Shown: piece by piece, positions 28,084 to 35,329 of the stretch | Layout of the letters: the number at the start of each line of letters is the position of its first letter | How positions within the stretch are numbered: position 1 is the first letter of the stretch | IMG/VR virus record: IMGVR_UViG_3300006803_000028 | Span: 1 to 45,347 of that record | Length of the DNA: 45,347 nucleotides | Source: a virus | Direction: 5' to 3' (one strand) | Notes under the pieces: model-generated | Database searches by the model: none | Told to the model about the DNA's origin: nothing | Seen by the model: the letters and a program-made list of their open reading frames with translations, nothing else | Translations under genes and position numbers: made by a program

Positions 28084-28353
28084 TTAATTTATTTTTTGAT
28101 ACCACTTAGGAACTGCAAAGTTAAAATAAATTCTTAAGTACTTAACTCTATTAATATAAAAAACCATTATAGGATTTAAATACTCAGTTAAGAATTTTGA
28201 TAAGTGCCTATTTTTAAACATATAATTTGACATAGTATTCCTTAATAATCCTGGAGCATAATCATATCCTGTATTTTTTAAAAGCCAACCTTCTTCATAA
28301 GTAGCTCTATATAAGCTAGGAAACCCTTTTCTATTGTCTTTAACTGTCGCCAT
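28084..28353 (-). CDS. Small basic aromatic protein between gp6 and gp7-like genes
   Basis: Eighty-nine residues, rich in Tyr, Phe, Lys and Arg (FNFAVPKWYQKIN at the C-terminus), with no Cys and no convincing membrane segment, although MVFYINRVKYLRIYF (about 63-77) is hydrophobic and aromatic. I do not recognise it. Position between two baseplate wedge genes, with gaps of 6 and 4 bases, argues for a small wedge component or assembly factor made in similar amounts. The absence of a Shine-Dalgarno sequence is typical of this genome. A T4 equivalent cannot be named. Confidence 0.65.
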   Translation of the reverse strand: MATVKDNRKGFPSLYRATYEEGWLLKNTGYDYAPGLLRNTMSNYMFKNRHLSKFLTEYLNPIMVFYINRVKYLRIYFNFAVPKWYQKIN

Positions 28354-28357
28354 CTTT

Positions 28358-30211
28358 TTAATTATTTAGATTTTCAAGTGTTGGGGAATTTTCTAATCTA
28401 CCGGTATTCAGTCCTCTGGCATTTGTACCTGTCGCAATTGTAGTTCCTCTATTTCTTTGAACTTTATTATATTTTTCTTGTTGAATTTTATTGTAAAGAT
28501 TATCAGCAATAGCTTCTTTATAAAATACATTAAGTGAACTAATTTTATTAGCTTCTGGGATCGGTTCATAATACGTACCATTCCTATCTTTCCATCCACC
28601 TCTAATAATTGCTAAATCATTATTATCAATAACAATATCACCAAAACTATCTAAACCTATATTAGGATCTTCTCCTTCTTTTAATACTATCTTTTTATTT
28701 TCAATTAATACCTTTTGATCCGTAACAGGGTCTGTGCCATATACTGGAACAAAATAAAAACCATCTCTTATTGCTTGTTCGTTTGCTTCTGATATAAAGA
28801 ATACATTTACAGAATCAATCCCTTCTACATTTTCAATAATTGAAATAATGTCAGATCTTGGTATTCTATCTCTTCTATTAACATTTAAAAAATAATCATC
28901 TAAATTTTTTCTTATTGCTATTCTTATTTCATCTTTATCATAATTATCAAACCATCTTATAACTATATTAAGAGCGTATCTTTTAATAATAGGATCTATT
29001 ATTCTAGTTTCAGCAGTAACTACTTGTCTTCCACTAGAATTTAATATCTCGTAAGTCATTTCTTTTTCATCAGCAGTCATAATAAATTCTATTTCAGGTA
29101 TACTAAAATAATCAAAATCACTAGTTATTTTCTTTTTTATATCTGGAATTAAGAAAAGGTAAATAATATTATCATCATTTAAATATTCATCATTTTTAGT
29201 ATTATAAGCATCTATGAAAGACCAAAAGTCATACTTACTTAAATAGTAAATATAATTATTAGGATTTGCTAATACAAATGAATTACTTTGGTATGGTGCA
29301 ATTAATCTAGTAAATGCTGGATCTTCACTATTAGATCCAAACATTGGATTTCTTGTAATGTTAATGGAAAGAATTTCGTTTAAATCTACTTGCTCACCAG
29401 ACTGGTCTGTCGCTGGTGTTGAAAATTTTAAATCCAATTGCTTACCTCCAATATTTCCTGCAGTTCCTCTAGTCGTTACATAAGTACATTTAATACGAGA
29501 ACCTAATGCAGGAGGCCTACCAAATTGATTATTTCCAAAAAATATACTTAATCCACCGTTAACACTAGTTTTTACCATTACTGTCTTTTCACCAGGACCC
29601 ATATCATACAAAGAATCAACATTTTTCCATAGTTCACCATCAACATTAACGCTTACTAAAAATTGATCAGTAGGGCTTTTTGTAGTTAAGTTATAACTTT
29701 GTAATGTTAACCCACTACCAGTAAATGATTGGTCTTCTTTTTCACCTTCTATCAATTCAACATTAACAAATTCTGTATTACTTTTAGTTAATCTTATAAA
29801 GTCACTATTGAAATTTAAAAAATAAGTTAATCCGTTTTGGCCTAACTCACAAGATGACCCATTCATAATTTGTACATAATCACCAGTAACAAGAGTAGAT
29901 GCACTGGTATTTAATCTTAATCCAATTATACCTCTTGCTGATATACCTCGAGTAGGATCATGGCCTGTTAATCTAGATAATCCATATATAGATTCAATAT
30001 TTCTTGCTCTCGAAATATTTAGTTCTGTAGCAACTGCCTCTATGTAGAAAAATATTAATTCTCCTAAATTAGAAACCACGGTTAATATTTGACCATAAGG
30101 GGAAGCAGGAGTAAATGTTTCAACTGCTTGGCCATAGGTACGCTGCAAGTATTCAAATGAATCTTCAAATAACTGAGTGGCCTTTATTCTTGTTTTACTA
30201 AAAAATGACAT
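28358..30211 (-). CDS. 6: Baseplate wedge protein, T4 gp6-like (Baseplate J family)
   Basis: Forms the ring that holds the wedges around the hub and changes shape on infection. The 617 residues (T4 gp6: 660) show Baseplate-J features: an N-terminal helical part with LSRLTGHDPTRGISARGIIG (about 74-93), a beta sandwich with DYVQIMNGSSCELG and FGNNQFGRPPALGSRIKCTY, and a C-terminal region with DRIPRSDIISIIENVEGIDS (about 456-475), which matches the common R..I..s.i...i..i.gV.sv pattern. The extreme C-terminus is Asn/Gly-rich and likely flexible. It is encoded 13 bases after the gp25-like gene, the arrangement seen in many contractile injection systems (gp25 next to gp6). Confidence 0.85.
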   Translation of the reverse strand: MSFFSKTRIKATQLFEDSFEYLQRTYGQAVETFTPASPYGQILTVVSNLGELIFFYIEAVATELNISRARNIESIYGLSRLTGHDPTRGISARGIIGLRLNTSASTLVTGDYVQIMNGSSCELGQNGLTYFLNFNSDFIRLTKSNTEFVNVELIEGEKEDQSFTGSGLTLQSYNLTTKSPTDQFLVSVNVDGELWKNVDSLYDMGPGEKTVMVKTSVNGGLSIFFGNNQFGRPPALGSRIKCTYVTTRGTAGNIGGKQLDLKFSTPATDQSGEQVDLNEILSINITRNPMFGSNSEDPAFTRLIAPYQSNSFVLANPNNYIYYLSKYDFWSFIDAYNTKNDEYLNDDNIIYLFLIPDIKKKITSDFDYFSIPEIEFIMTADEKEMTYEILNSSGRQVVTAETRIIDPIIKRYALNIVIRWFDNYDKDEIRIAIRKNLDDYFLNVNRRDRIPRSDIISIIENVEGIDSVNVFFISEANEQAIRDGFYFVPVYGTDPVTDQKVLIENKKIVLKEGEDPNIGLDSFGDIVIDNNDLAIIRGGWKDRNGTYYEPIPEANKISSLNVFYKEAIADNLYNKIQQEKYNKVQRNRGTTIATGTNARGLNTGRLENSPTLENLNN

Positions 30212-30224
30212 TTACTTTATTATT

Positions 30225-30596
30225 TTAAAAAAGAGCTCCTATAACTCTTTGTTCATTTACAAAGATATCAACAAAAGCCCCGTTCCTTCCTTCATTAGTA
30301 AAAAACTTTACTTCAGATTGAACATTATAATTACCAGTTCCTGGCAAACAGAATGCGGAAATTTGACCATTAATTCTTTGTTGTATAGTGTTAGCATTTA
30401 ACGTTAATGAAAAAATTAATTCATCTAAATTACATCCCATTCCTGGACTTCCTAAAACTTCACCTTTCCTAGTAAATAAAACATTATCTATTTTAATGAT
30501 TAATTGAGATAACCCATCGGTAACTTCTAATGTATCATCATTAAACTTAGGAGCATCAGCGCTTCTACTATAAATATCTCTTATTCCTCCGCTCAT
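30225..30596 (-). CDS. 25: Baseplate wedge protein, gp25-like
   Basis: Small wedge protein with the gp25/lysozyme-like fold that joins gp6 to the sheath. The 123 residues (T4 gp25: 132) carry the family pattern: DGLSQLIIKIDNVLFTRKGE (about 28-47), GSPGMGCNLDELIF (about 50-63), and a C-terminal beta segment VDIFVNEQRVIGALF. The LFT-kGE-P-G-G stretch is the hallmark that starts polymerisation of sheath in T6SS, R-type pyocins and phages. In these baseplates the family is structural, and lysozyme activity is not expected. Two TATATAA motifs lie upstream (at 21 and 39 bases), suggesting that it heads a transcription unit with gp6 and the following wedge genes. Confidence 0.9.
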   Translation of the reverse strand: MSGGIRDIYSRSADAPKFNDDTLEVTDGLSQLIIKIDNVLFTRKGEVLGSPGMGCNLDELIFSLTLNANTIQQRINGQISAFCLPGTGNYNVQSEVKFFTNEGRNGAFVDIFVNEQRVIGALF

Positions 30597-30614
30597 CTGA
30601 AAGCACTAATTTTT

Positions 30615-30643
30615 TATTATATATTCTCTTTTTATTATATAGC
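30615..30643 (-). promoter_or_regulatory. Tandem candidate late promoters before gene 25
   Basis: The minus strand carries two copies of the motif 18 bases apart: GCTATATAATAAA (core at plus-strand 30635-30641) and GAATATATAATAAAAA (core 30617-30623). The proximal core ends 21 bases before the gp25 ATG. They lie in the 60-base gap between genes, one of the few non-coding stretches in this region. Two copies in one gap argue for function; use as promoters is inferred. Confidence 0.5.
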
Positions 30644-30656
30644 TTTCAGATTATAA

Positions 30657-31520
30657 TTATCCTGTGAAAAAGTAATCAACACCTTCGTCTCCTTTAATTT
30701 CTTCAACTATTCTATCAACTTCTTCTCTTCCTTCAGATTGTACTAAATCATAATTAATTGTAATGTTACCTGGAAGATTAAATGAAAAGGTTCCTAGTAT
30801 TCTAGATAATTGAATTTTAGCTTGACCTATAACATATCTTTGGAATGCTTCATCCTCAAATAATGCACAATCAGGAATGGTAGAAAATATTTCAAATATA
30901 ACTGCATTTTTAGGAAGCTCTCCTTGAAATCTAAACTTCTTGGTTAATCTATTAAACGTATATGATATTTGTGGTAAAAGAACTTGTCTTGCATTATCCA
31001 TAAATAATGAATTAACAACATAGTACATTAAATTTTCACTACCTATACCTGCGCCGTAAACATCATCATATATAAATTTGTCAATTGAAAAATCTACATC
31101 ATCTGCATTAAAGCTCATTTGACCGAATCCACCATCTTCTCCACTAAATCCACCAATCTCAAATACATCATTAACTGAATAAACCCTAGAAGGCATTTTA
31201 ACTATACCTCTAGGATTATCAATATTGCCTTTATTAGTTATAGTTTCTTTGTCTTGTCCTTTTCCGTAAGGTACTCCTTGTTTAAAGGATGGTTTATGTA
31301 AAGCACCTGCAGGTAAGGCAATATACATTTGCTCTACACTATCTTCATATATTTTATAAAAATATTTTTTTGCTCTTTGTATAATATTGTTTATTTCCTT
31401 TTTAGGAACTGTGAATGGAATTTGACAGGCAATAGTTAGTTCATCATTAACTAATTTAATTAATTCATCTAAACATGCAGCCTCACCTGGATCATTACAA
31501 TAAGTATTCTTGTTAGCCAT
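30657..31520 (-). CDS. Virion structural protein upstream of gp25 (287 residues)
   Basis: I do not recognise a named family. The N-terminal half is helical (LIKLVNDELTIACQIPFTVP, about 20-39, and IIQRAKKYFYKIYEDSVEQM, about 47-66), the middle is Gly-rich (FEIGGFSGEDGGFGQMSFNA), and the second half is beta and helix mixed, with FQRYVIGQAKIQLSRILGTF (about 224-243). It ends in acidic VDRIVEEIKGDEGVDYFFTG. Proteins of this plan occur next to baseplate genes in distant T4-like phages, so a neck, tail-terminator or baseplate role is likely. It is separated by 6 bases from the amidoligase-like gene and lies just before the gp25 promoter region. Only a structural role can be inferred. Confidence 0.6.
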   Translation of the reverse strand: MANKNTYCNDPGEAACLDELIKLVNDELTIACQIPFTVPKKEINNIIQRAKKYFYKIYEDSVEQMYIALPAGALHKPSFKQGVPYGKGQDKETITNKGNIDNPRGIVKMPSRVYSVNDVFEIGGFSGEDGGFGQMSFNADDVDFSIDKFIYDDVYGAGIGSENLMYYVVNSLFMDNARQVLLPQISYTFNRLTKKFRFQGELPKNAVIFEIFSTIPDCALFEDEAFQRYVIGQAKIQLSRILGTFSFNLPGNITINYDLVQSEGREEVDRIVEEIKGDEGVDYFFTG

Positions 31521-31526
31521 ACTATT

Positions 31527-32819
31527 TTATATTTTTTCTATTTCAATTATTTCTGTATTTTCAAACCTTGCCATTTTAGTAGCTCTACCTTTTCTAAAAA
31601 TACCACCTTCCATTTCTCCACTAAATACTCCTCTAGGTCCAAAGACATAAGAATCTTTACACATTACATTTTTACTAACATAAGAATCTTCTATCTTACA
31701 ATCAGCAGCATCAGTTGCACCAAATAAGTTACTCTCAAATAAAGATGAATTTACTAGTTCTGAACTAAAGACATCGCAATTCAAAATGTTACCTTGAATT
31801 TTACAGTCTACAATATCAATTCCTTTTATTTCAAAACATCTCATCAGTTCTGCATTCTTTAATTGCATTCTACCAGTATCAGCATCATAGTTAATTAAAC
31901 CTTCCTTTAACCCAGCTAAAGTTAAAAGCTTAAAAACTTCTTCTCTCATTTTAGGATAAAATGTTTCAACTATCTGATCATACGTTTGAAGATCAACCAT
32001 TAATTTTATCTTTGGAAATTTTTTCTTAAATGTTTGATAGTCTTTATAAGATTCAACTATACTACTATGCTTTTCTAAAACAACATCTAATTGTTTAATA
32101 TCTTTATCTGTATATTGAGGATACATTAAAGTTTCATATAATGATATAACAAAATGTTCTGTTAAATTCATTATTGTATTATACTTCTTTTCGTAATCTT
32201 TTCCACCAAGATATCTAAATTCAATATAATTCTTAGGTAACTTAGAAAAGTTTACACCATAATACTTTTCAGATACAAACATATAATTTTTCCATGAAAC
32301 TTTTTCAGGTGAAGGTTGAGTCATTCCACTTAAAGGAACAATAAATTTTATTGACTTAGCATAAACAGAATCTTTTCTGTTAGGAAATGCTTCATAAATT
32401 TTATTCTCATCAAAATTTAATACGAATTTACCAATATCTAAACTTGATACATTTGTTGGTGTACCTAATTTCTTTCCATCAAAAGCTACATTGATATGAA
32501 TAGAACATCGTTCATTAGTAGACCCATTTTCACGGATCCATTTTAAAGTTTTTGCAATAATAAGTTTTGATTCAACAAACGGCATTGGTCCAGTAACCAA
32601 TTCAATCATTCCGGTTCCACCAGAATTATCAGGCTCTAATTTAAATGTTTCATTGCTAGGAGTAAAATCACTATGAGCCTTTTCCTCTATTTGTATTCTT
32701 TTATTTAAAGCATTAGAAAGACTTCTTTTAACCTCTTCTACTCCTTCATTGGCAAAGAATTCAAATTCTAATCCAATCTTGGATGCATATATAGCATTTA
32801 ATTGTTCGTTAGTGTACAT
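31527..32819 (-). CDS. Amidoligase-like (glutamine-synthetase fold) protein with pentapeptide-like C-terminus
   Basis: Looks like a member of the GS-fold amidoligase group (Pfam Amidoligase_2 type), enzymes thought to form amide bonds using ATP. Motifs appear in the expected order: GLEFE (residues 16-20), DNSGGTGMIELVTGP (64-78, acidic residue then E73), CSIHIN (105-110) and YIEFRY (198-203, the E-x-R strand). From about residue 320 the sequence changes to short repeating units with alternating Cys/Asp/Ser and bulky residues (GIDIVDCKIQGNILNCDVFS, 333-352, and onward to about 420), as in pentapeptide or right-handed beta-helix repeats. Such helices often mediate trimerisation in tails. Substrate is unknown: a virion protein, host peptidoglycan or a small metabolite are all possible. 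It is encoded between the S1-like gene and a structural gene, with its own TATATAA motif. Confidence 0.65.
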   Translation of the reverse strand: MYTNEQLNAIYASKIGLEFEFFANEGVEEVKRSLSNALNKRIQIEEKAHSDFTPSNETFKLEPDNSGGTGMIELVTGPMPFVESKLIIAKTLKWIRENGSTNERCSIHINVAFDGKKLGTPTNVSSLDIGKFVLNFDENKIYEAFPNRKDSVYAKSIKFIVPLSGMTQPSPEKVSWKNYMFVSEKYYGVNFSKLPKNYIEFRYLGGKDYEKKYNTIMNLTEHFVISLYETLMYPQYTDKDIKQLDVVLEKHSSIVESYKDYQTFKKKFPKIKLMVDLQTYDQIVETFYPKMREEVFKLLTLAGLKEGLINYDADTGRMQLKNAELMRCFEIKGIDIVDCKIQGNILNCDVFSSELVNSSLFESNLFGATDAADCKIEDSYVSKNVMCKDSYVFGPRGVFSGEMEGGIFRKGRATKMARFENTEIIEIEKI

Positions 32820-32833
32820 GTAGTTCCTGATTT

Positions 32834-32845
32834 GTTTATATATTC
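32834..32845 (-). promoter_or_regulatory. Candidate late promoter before the amidoligase-like gene
   Basis: The minus strand reads GAATATATAAAC, with the TATATAA core ending 17 bases before the ATG at 32819. An AGGA sequence lies between core and ATG (about 9 bases before it), one of the few Shine-Dalgarno-like sequences in the window. The motif lies in the 40-base gap after the S1-like gene. Promoter activity is inferred. Confidence 0.45.
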
Positions 32846-32859
32846 AAACCAGGAATAGG

Positions 32860-34002
32860 TTATGCTATGTTCATTGTAATCTTACGATCACTAACATTCA
32901 CACTACCAATTTTTACATTTATTGTATCACCTTTGCTTAAATCGGCACCCTTTAGCTTAGACTTATGAATTAAACCACTAATACCTTTCTCTAATTCAAC
33001 AAAGGCACCATAAGAAGTAATCTTAGTAACTTTACCTTCAGCTATCATCATAGGTTTATATTTTTCATCTATCCCATCCCACAAGTCAATTTTAGGACCT
33101 AATTGACTTAATATAATTTTTCTATCAGATATAATTTCTTTAACCCAGAATTCTATTTTGTCGCCCGGTTTAATAGACCTATCATCTAAAGATTTTTGGA
33201 ATTCTTCAGTTAATTCTGCTTTAGGTATTAGTCCAGTTAAACATTCATCAAATTCAGCAAATACACCAAACTTAGTAGTACCTGTTACAAAACCAATTCT
33301 AGATTCTTTTATAGTTTCATTTAAGTTTTCAATTGTAGTAGGAATCATAGTTCTTAAATATTCTCTATGAGATACCACTAATGTATCTTTTTCTTTAGAA
33401 AATGTTATTGGCATAACAACTATTTCTTTACCTACCAATACACTAAAATCGTGTAATTTATTTAATCCTCCTAATGAACCTGGCATAAAACATTTAATAC
33501 CTGCAACATCTACCCAATAACCCCCATGAATTAATTCTTTAACCTTAGCAGTAAAACCTACAGCTTTATTACCAATTGCTTCTTTAATTTCTTTTAACTT
33601 AACTTCTTTAATTGCATCAGATATAGAAGCAATAACATCTCCAGTTTTTGGGTTTGTTTTGATCTTAACATCAATTTCCATATCTACCTCTAATTGATTT
33701 ACAATATAGTCATGTTCTTTGGTTAAAGTACAGTAAGCAGTAAATTTAGATTCTATGTCAATTAAAGCCTTTGATTTATCTTCTGATATAAATGATACAA
33801 TACCCCTAGTGGTATATGAAACATTATCTTCAATTAATTGTGTCTTTTGTAAAGTTGAATCGGTAAGACCGTATAATGATAAAGCATCAGCAGCATATAT
33901 TTCATTACACATTAATTTTGTGCCTTCAGGAACTTGAACTTTTATTGTTTTAGTATCAAATGGATCATCACTCAATTGAACTGTGATTTCTTGTTCGGTC
34001 AT
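32860..34002 (-). CDS. Ribosomal protein S1-like protein with four S1 domains
   Basis: Predicted RNA-binding protein made of four OB-fold S1 repeats: about 64-130 (divergent), 148-213 (GFTAKVKELIHGGYWVDVAG, then CFMPGS), 235-300 (GFVTGTTKFGVFAEFDECLT, then GLIPKAEL) and 319-380 (GKVTKITSYGAFVELEKGIS, then GLIHKSKL). The last is the best match to the bacterial consensus GxVxxixxyGaFVxl..gxxGLxHxS. About 60 N-terminal residues precede them. Host bS1 normally has six repeats, so this is a shorter, phage-specific version. S1 recruits mRNAs that lack Shine-Dalgarno sequences; nearly all genes here lack them, so I infer that the protein helps load phage mRNA on host ribosomes. A role in RNA decay or transcription antitermination is possible. 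It lies oddly among baseplate genes. Confidence 0.85.
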   Translation of the reverse strand: MTEQEITVQLSDDPFDTKTIKVQVPEGTKLMCNEIYAADALSLYGLTDSTLQKTQLIEDNVSYTTRGIVSFISEDKSKALIDIESKFTAYCTLTKEHDYIVNQLEVDMEIDVKIKTNPKTGDVIASISDAIKEVKLKEIKEAIGNKAVGFTAKVKELIHGGYWVDVAGIKCFMPGSLGGLNKLHDFSVLVGKEIVVMPITFSKEKDTLVVSHREYLRTMIPTTIENLNETIKESRIGFVTGTTKFGVFAEFDECLTGLIPKAELTEEFQKSLDDRSIKPGDKIEFWVKEIISDRKIILSQLGPKIDLWDGIDEKYKPMMIAEGKVTKITSYGAFVELEKGISGLIHKSKLKGADLSKGDTINVKIGSVNVSDRKITMNIA

Positions 34003-34028
34003 TTTTTATTTTTTACGAGGTTATTATA

Positions 34029-34042
34029 GATTATATATTTGT
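34029..34042 (-). promoter_or_regulatory. Candidate late promoter before the S1-like gene
   Basis: The minus strand reads GTACAAATATATAA, with the TATATAA core (plus-strand 34031-34037) ending 29 bases before the S1-like ATG. The 83-base gap between the small Gly-tailed gene and the S1-like gene otherwise holds only AT-rich sequence and no clear terminator. The leader has no Shine-Dalgarno sequence and runs into an A-rich start context (AAAAAATAAAAAATG). Promoter use is inferred. Confidence 0.42.
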
Positions 34043-34085
34043 ACATCTAGTATTAGTTATACATATAAGTTAGTAGATTGTTTCA

Positions 34086-34385
34086 TTATGAAATTGCTGT
34101 TCCTGGTGTACCAGTCCCAGCTCCAGTACCAGTCCCAGGTCCACCACTAGTTGCTACAACAGTTGTAACGGCAGTAGTAACTGTCGCTGTTTTAATCCAA
34201 GCATCTATTGCAGCAGATGCTTCTTCACCAAAAGTTGCACCAGCAGCAGTCCTAATAGCAGCTTCAGATTTTACTTCCTTTAGTGCCTTAACATTTATTT
34301 GTGCTTCATCATCTAATGTTTTTAATCCTGCTGCAAACGCAGCAGCTAAATCAGCTTTAAGTTTTTCAGTTTGGAGTGTTGCCAT
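34086..34385 (-). CDS. Small conserved-type phage protein with Ala-rich helix and Gly/Thr tail
   Basis: A 99-residue protein. The N-terminal 55 residues are Ala/Lys/Glu-rich and helical, followed by FGEEASAAIDAWIKTATVTT (about 52-71), then ATSGGPGTGTGAGTGTPGTA with a final IS. The plan of an Ala-rich helix, AIDxWIKxATVTT, then a Gly/Thr repeat ending in PGT-I is one I associate with small proteins encoded beside spike or hub genes in several tailed phages. Its function is unknown to me. It directly follows the gp5-like spike gene, where many contractile systems encode a tip (PAAR) protein, but no PAAR motif is present. A TATATAA motif sits 20 bases before its ATG. An overlapping plus-strand reading frame is rejected because it is antisense to this gene. 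Confidence 0.65.
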   Translation of the reverse strand: MATLQTEKLKADLAAAFAAGLKTLDDEAQINVKALKEVKSEAAIRTAAGATFGEEASAAIDAWIKTATVTTAVTTVVATSGGPGTGTGAGTGTPGTAIS

Positions 34386-34402
34386 GTTTAGATTAGTTTA
34401 TA

Positions 34403-34416
34403 GTTTATATATTAGT
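34403..34416 (-). promoter_or_regulatory. Candidate late promoter before the small Gly-tailed gene
   Basis: The minus strand reads GACTAATATATAAA, with the core at plus-strand 34405-34411, ending 20 bases before the ATG at 34385 and overlapping the stop of the gp5-like gene. A second partial copy, CTATAAAC, follows. Strong copy of the recurring motif; activity inferred. Confidence 0.48.
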
Positions 34417-35329
34417 CAGTTGTATTCTTTGTACTTAATGCAGGATTTCCTGGTGCCATTGGCGGACTGGTTGGTGCACCATGATTTCCAATATGAGTAT
34501 GGTTATTATAAAGATCATTGATAAACTGAGTACCTTTAAGTACAGCATCGGTTCCCTGTTCACCTAAAATAATCTTAGGAGAATTTACATGAGTTTTACC
34601 GGTAGCACTTATAACAGCATCAACACAATTAATAAGACAATTAGTATCTGCATTAATTACAGTATCAGCTCCACTATTAATTGTAAATTGAGCAGAATGA
34701 GTAAATGTTATATTTCCATCATTAAGCATTACAATTGTATCACCATTTGCATTTATTACTTCAACTGAATTATCAGGTTTTATATTAATAGTGGTTGGGC
34801 CTTCTGTTGTAGTATAGTCCATCATTATACCTTTTTCTTCTGTAAAGAAAATCTTTACATGTTCGCCTTCTCTATCATTTGTTACTTCTGAAACACCATC
34901 TTGTAACTCACCAGTTAAACCGAATGCTGTATCATATATTAATACATGTGAATTTTGATATGAGGCTTCTATCTCTGCCTTTGTTTCATCTGAAGGGTAT
35001 ATGTTTTCATGATATACCGGTTGATAAAAATTTCCATTGTCAAATGTTACTCTAACTATAGATCCTAATTTTGGTATTTCAAATTTACCGCTACCAGTAT
35101 TACTACCACCATACATTAACTGATGAGGTCTTGACCATGGCAGCGAGGCAGTTGGAATAATGTATGCACTTTGTGGATCTTCAGGATCTACACGATCATC
35201 CATTTTTCCATATACTCTTATCTTACATCTACCTTCAAAGATATCATCATTACTATCCTCGACAATTCCTACCCATTGAGTAGTTCTTAAATTATCGGCG
35301 TTAAACTGTTTTGGATCTACCTTTCCCAT
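34412..35329 (-). CDS. 5: Baseplate spike protein, gp5/gpV-like, without lysozyme domain
   Basis: Central membrane-puncturing spike. Residues about 18-115 form the OB-fold typical of gp5/gpV/VgrG (WVGIVEDSNDDIFEGRCKIR, then GSGKFEIPKLGSIVRVTF). Residues about 135-265 are a beta-helix of alternating residues (TINIKPDNSVEVINANGDTI and onward, with INCVDAVISATGKTHVNSPK). The C-terminal NNHTHIGNHGAPTSPPMAPG (about 274-293) carries an HxH motif like the metal-binding tips of gpV-type spikes. T4 gp5 has 575 residues with a lysozyme domain between the OB-fold and the helix; here 305 residues leave no room for it. The ATG overlaps the stop of the repeat-tailed gene by one base. Wall penetration must use another enzyme or none. 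Confidence 0.85.
   Translation of the reverse strand: MGKVDPKQFNADNLRTTQWVGIVEDSNDDIFEGRCKIRVYGKMDDRVDPEDPQSAYIIPTASLPWSRPHQLMYGGSNTGSGKFEIPKLGSIVRVTFDNGNFYQPVYHENIYPSDETKAEIEASYQNSHVLIYDTAFGLTGELQDGVSEVTNDREGEHVKIFFTEEKGIMMDYTTTEGPTTINIKPDNSVEVINANGDTIVMLNDGNITFTHSAQFTINSGADTVINADTNCLINCVDAVISATGKTHVNSPKIILGEQGTDAVLKGTQFINDLYNNHTHIGNHGAPTSPPMAPGNPALSTKNTTD

Noticed and set aside
30225-30596. Active lysozyme reading of the gp25-like protein
   Set aside because: The family shares a lysozyme-like name and fold but acts structurally in baseplates. I see no supporting catalytic context here.
34078-34521. Plus-strand 147-residue open frame
   Set aside because: It is antisense to the small Gly/Thr-tailed protein and the spike gene. 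All other genes are on the minus strand and its Val/Pro/Ala content mirrors the opposite strand.
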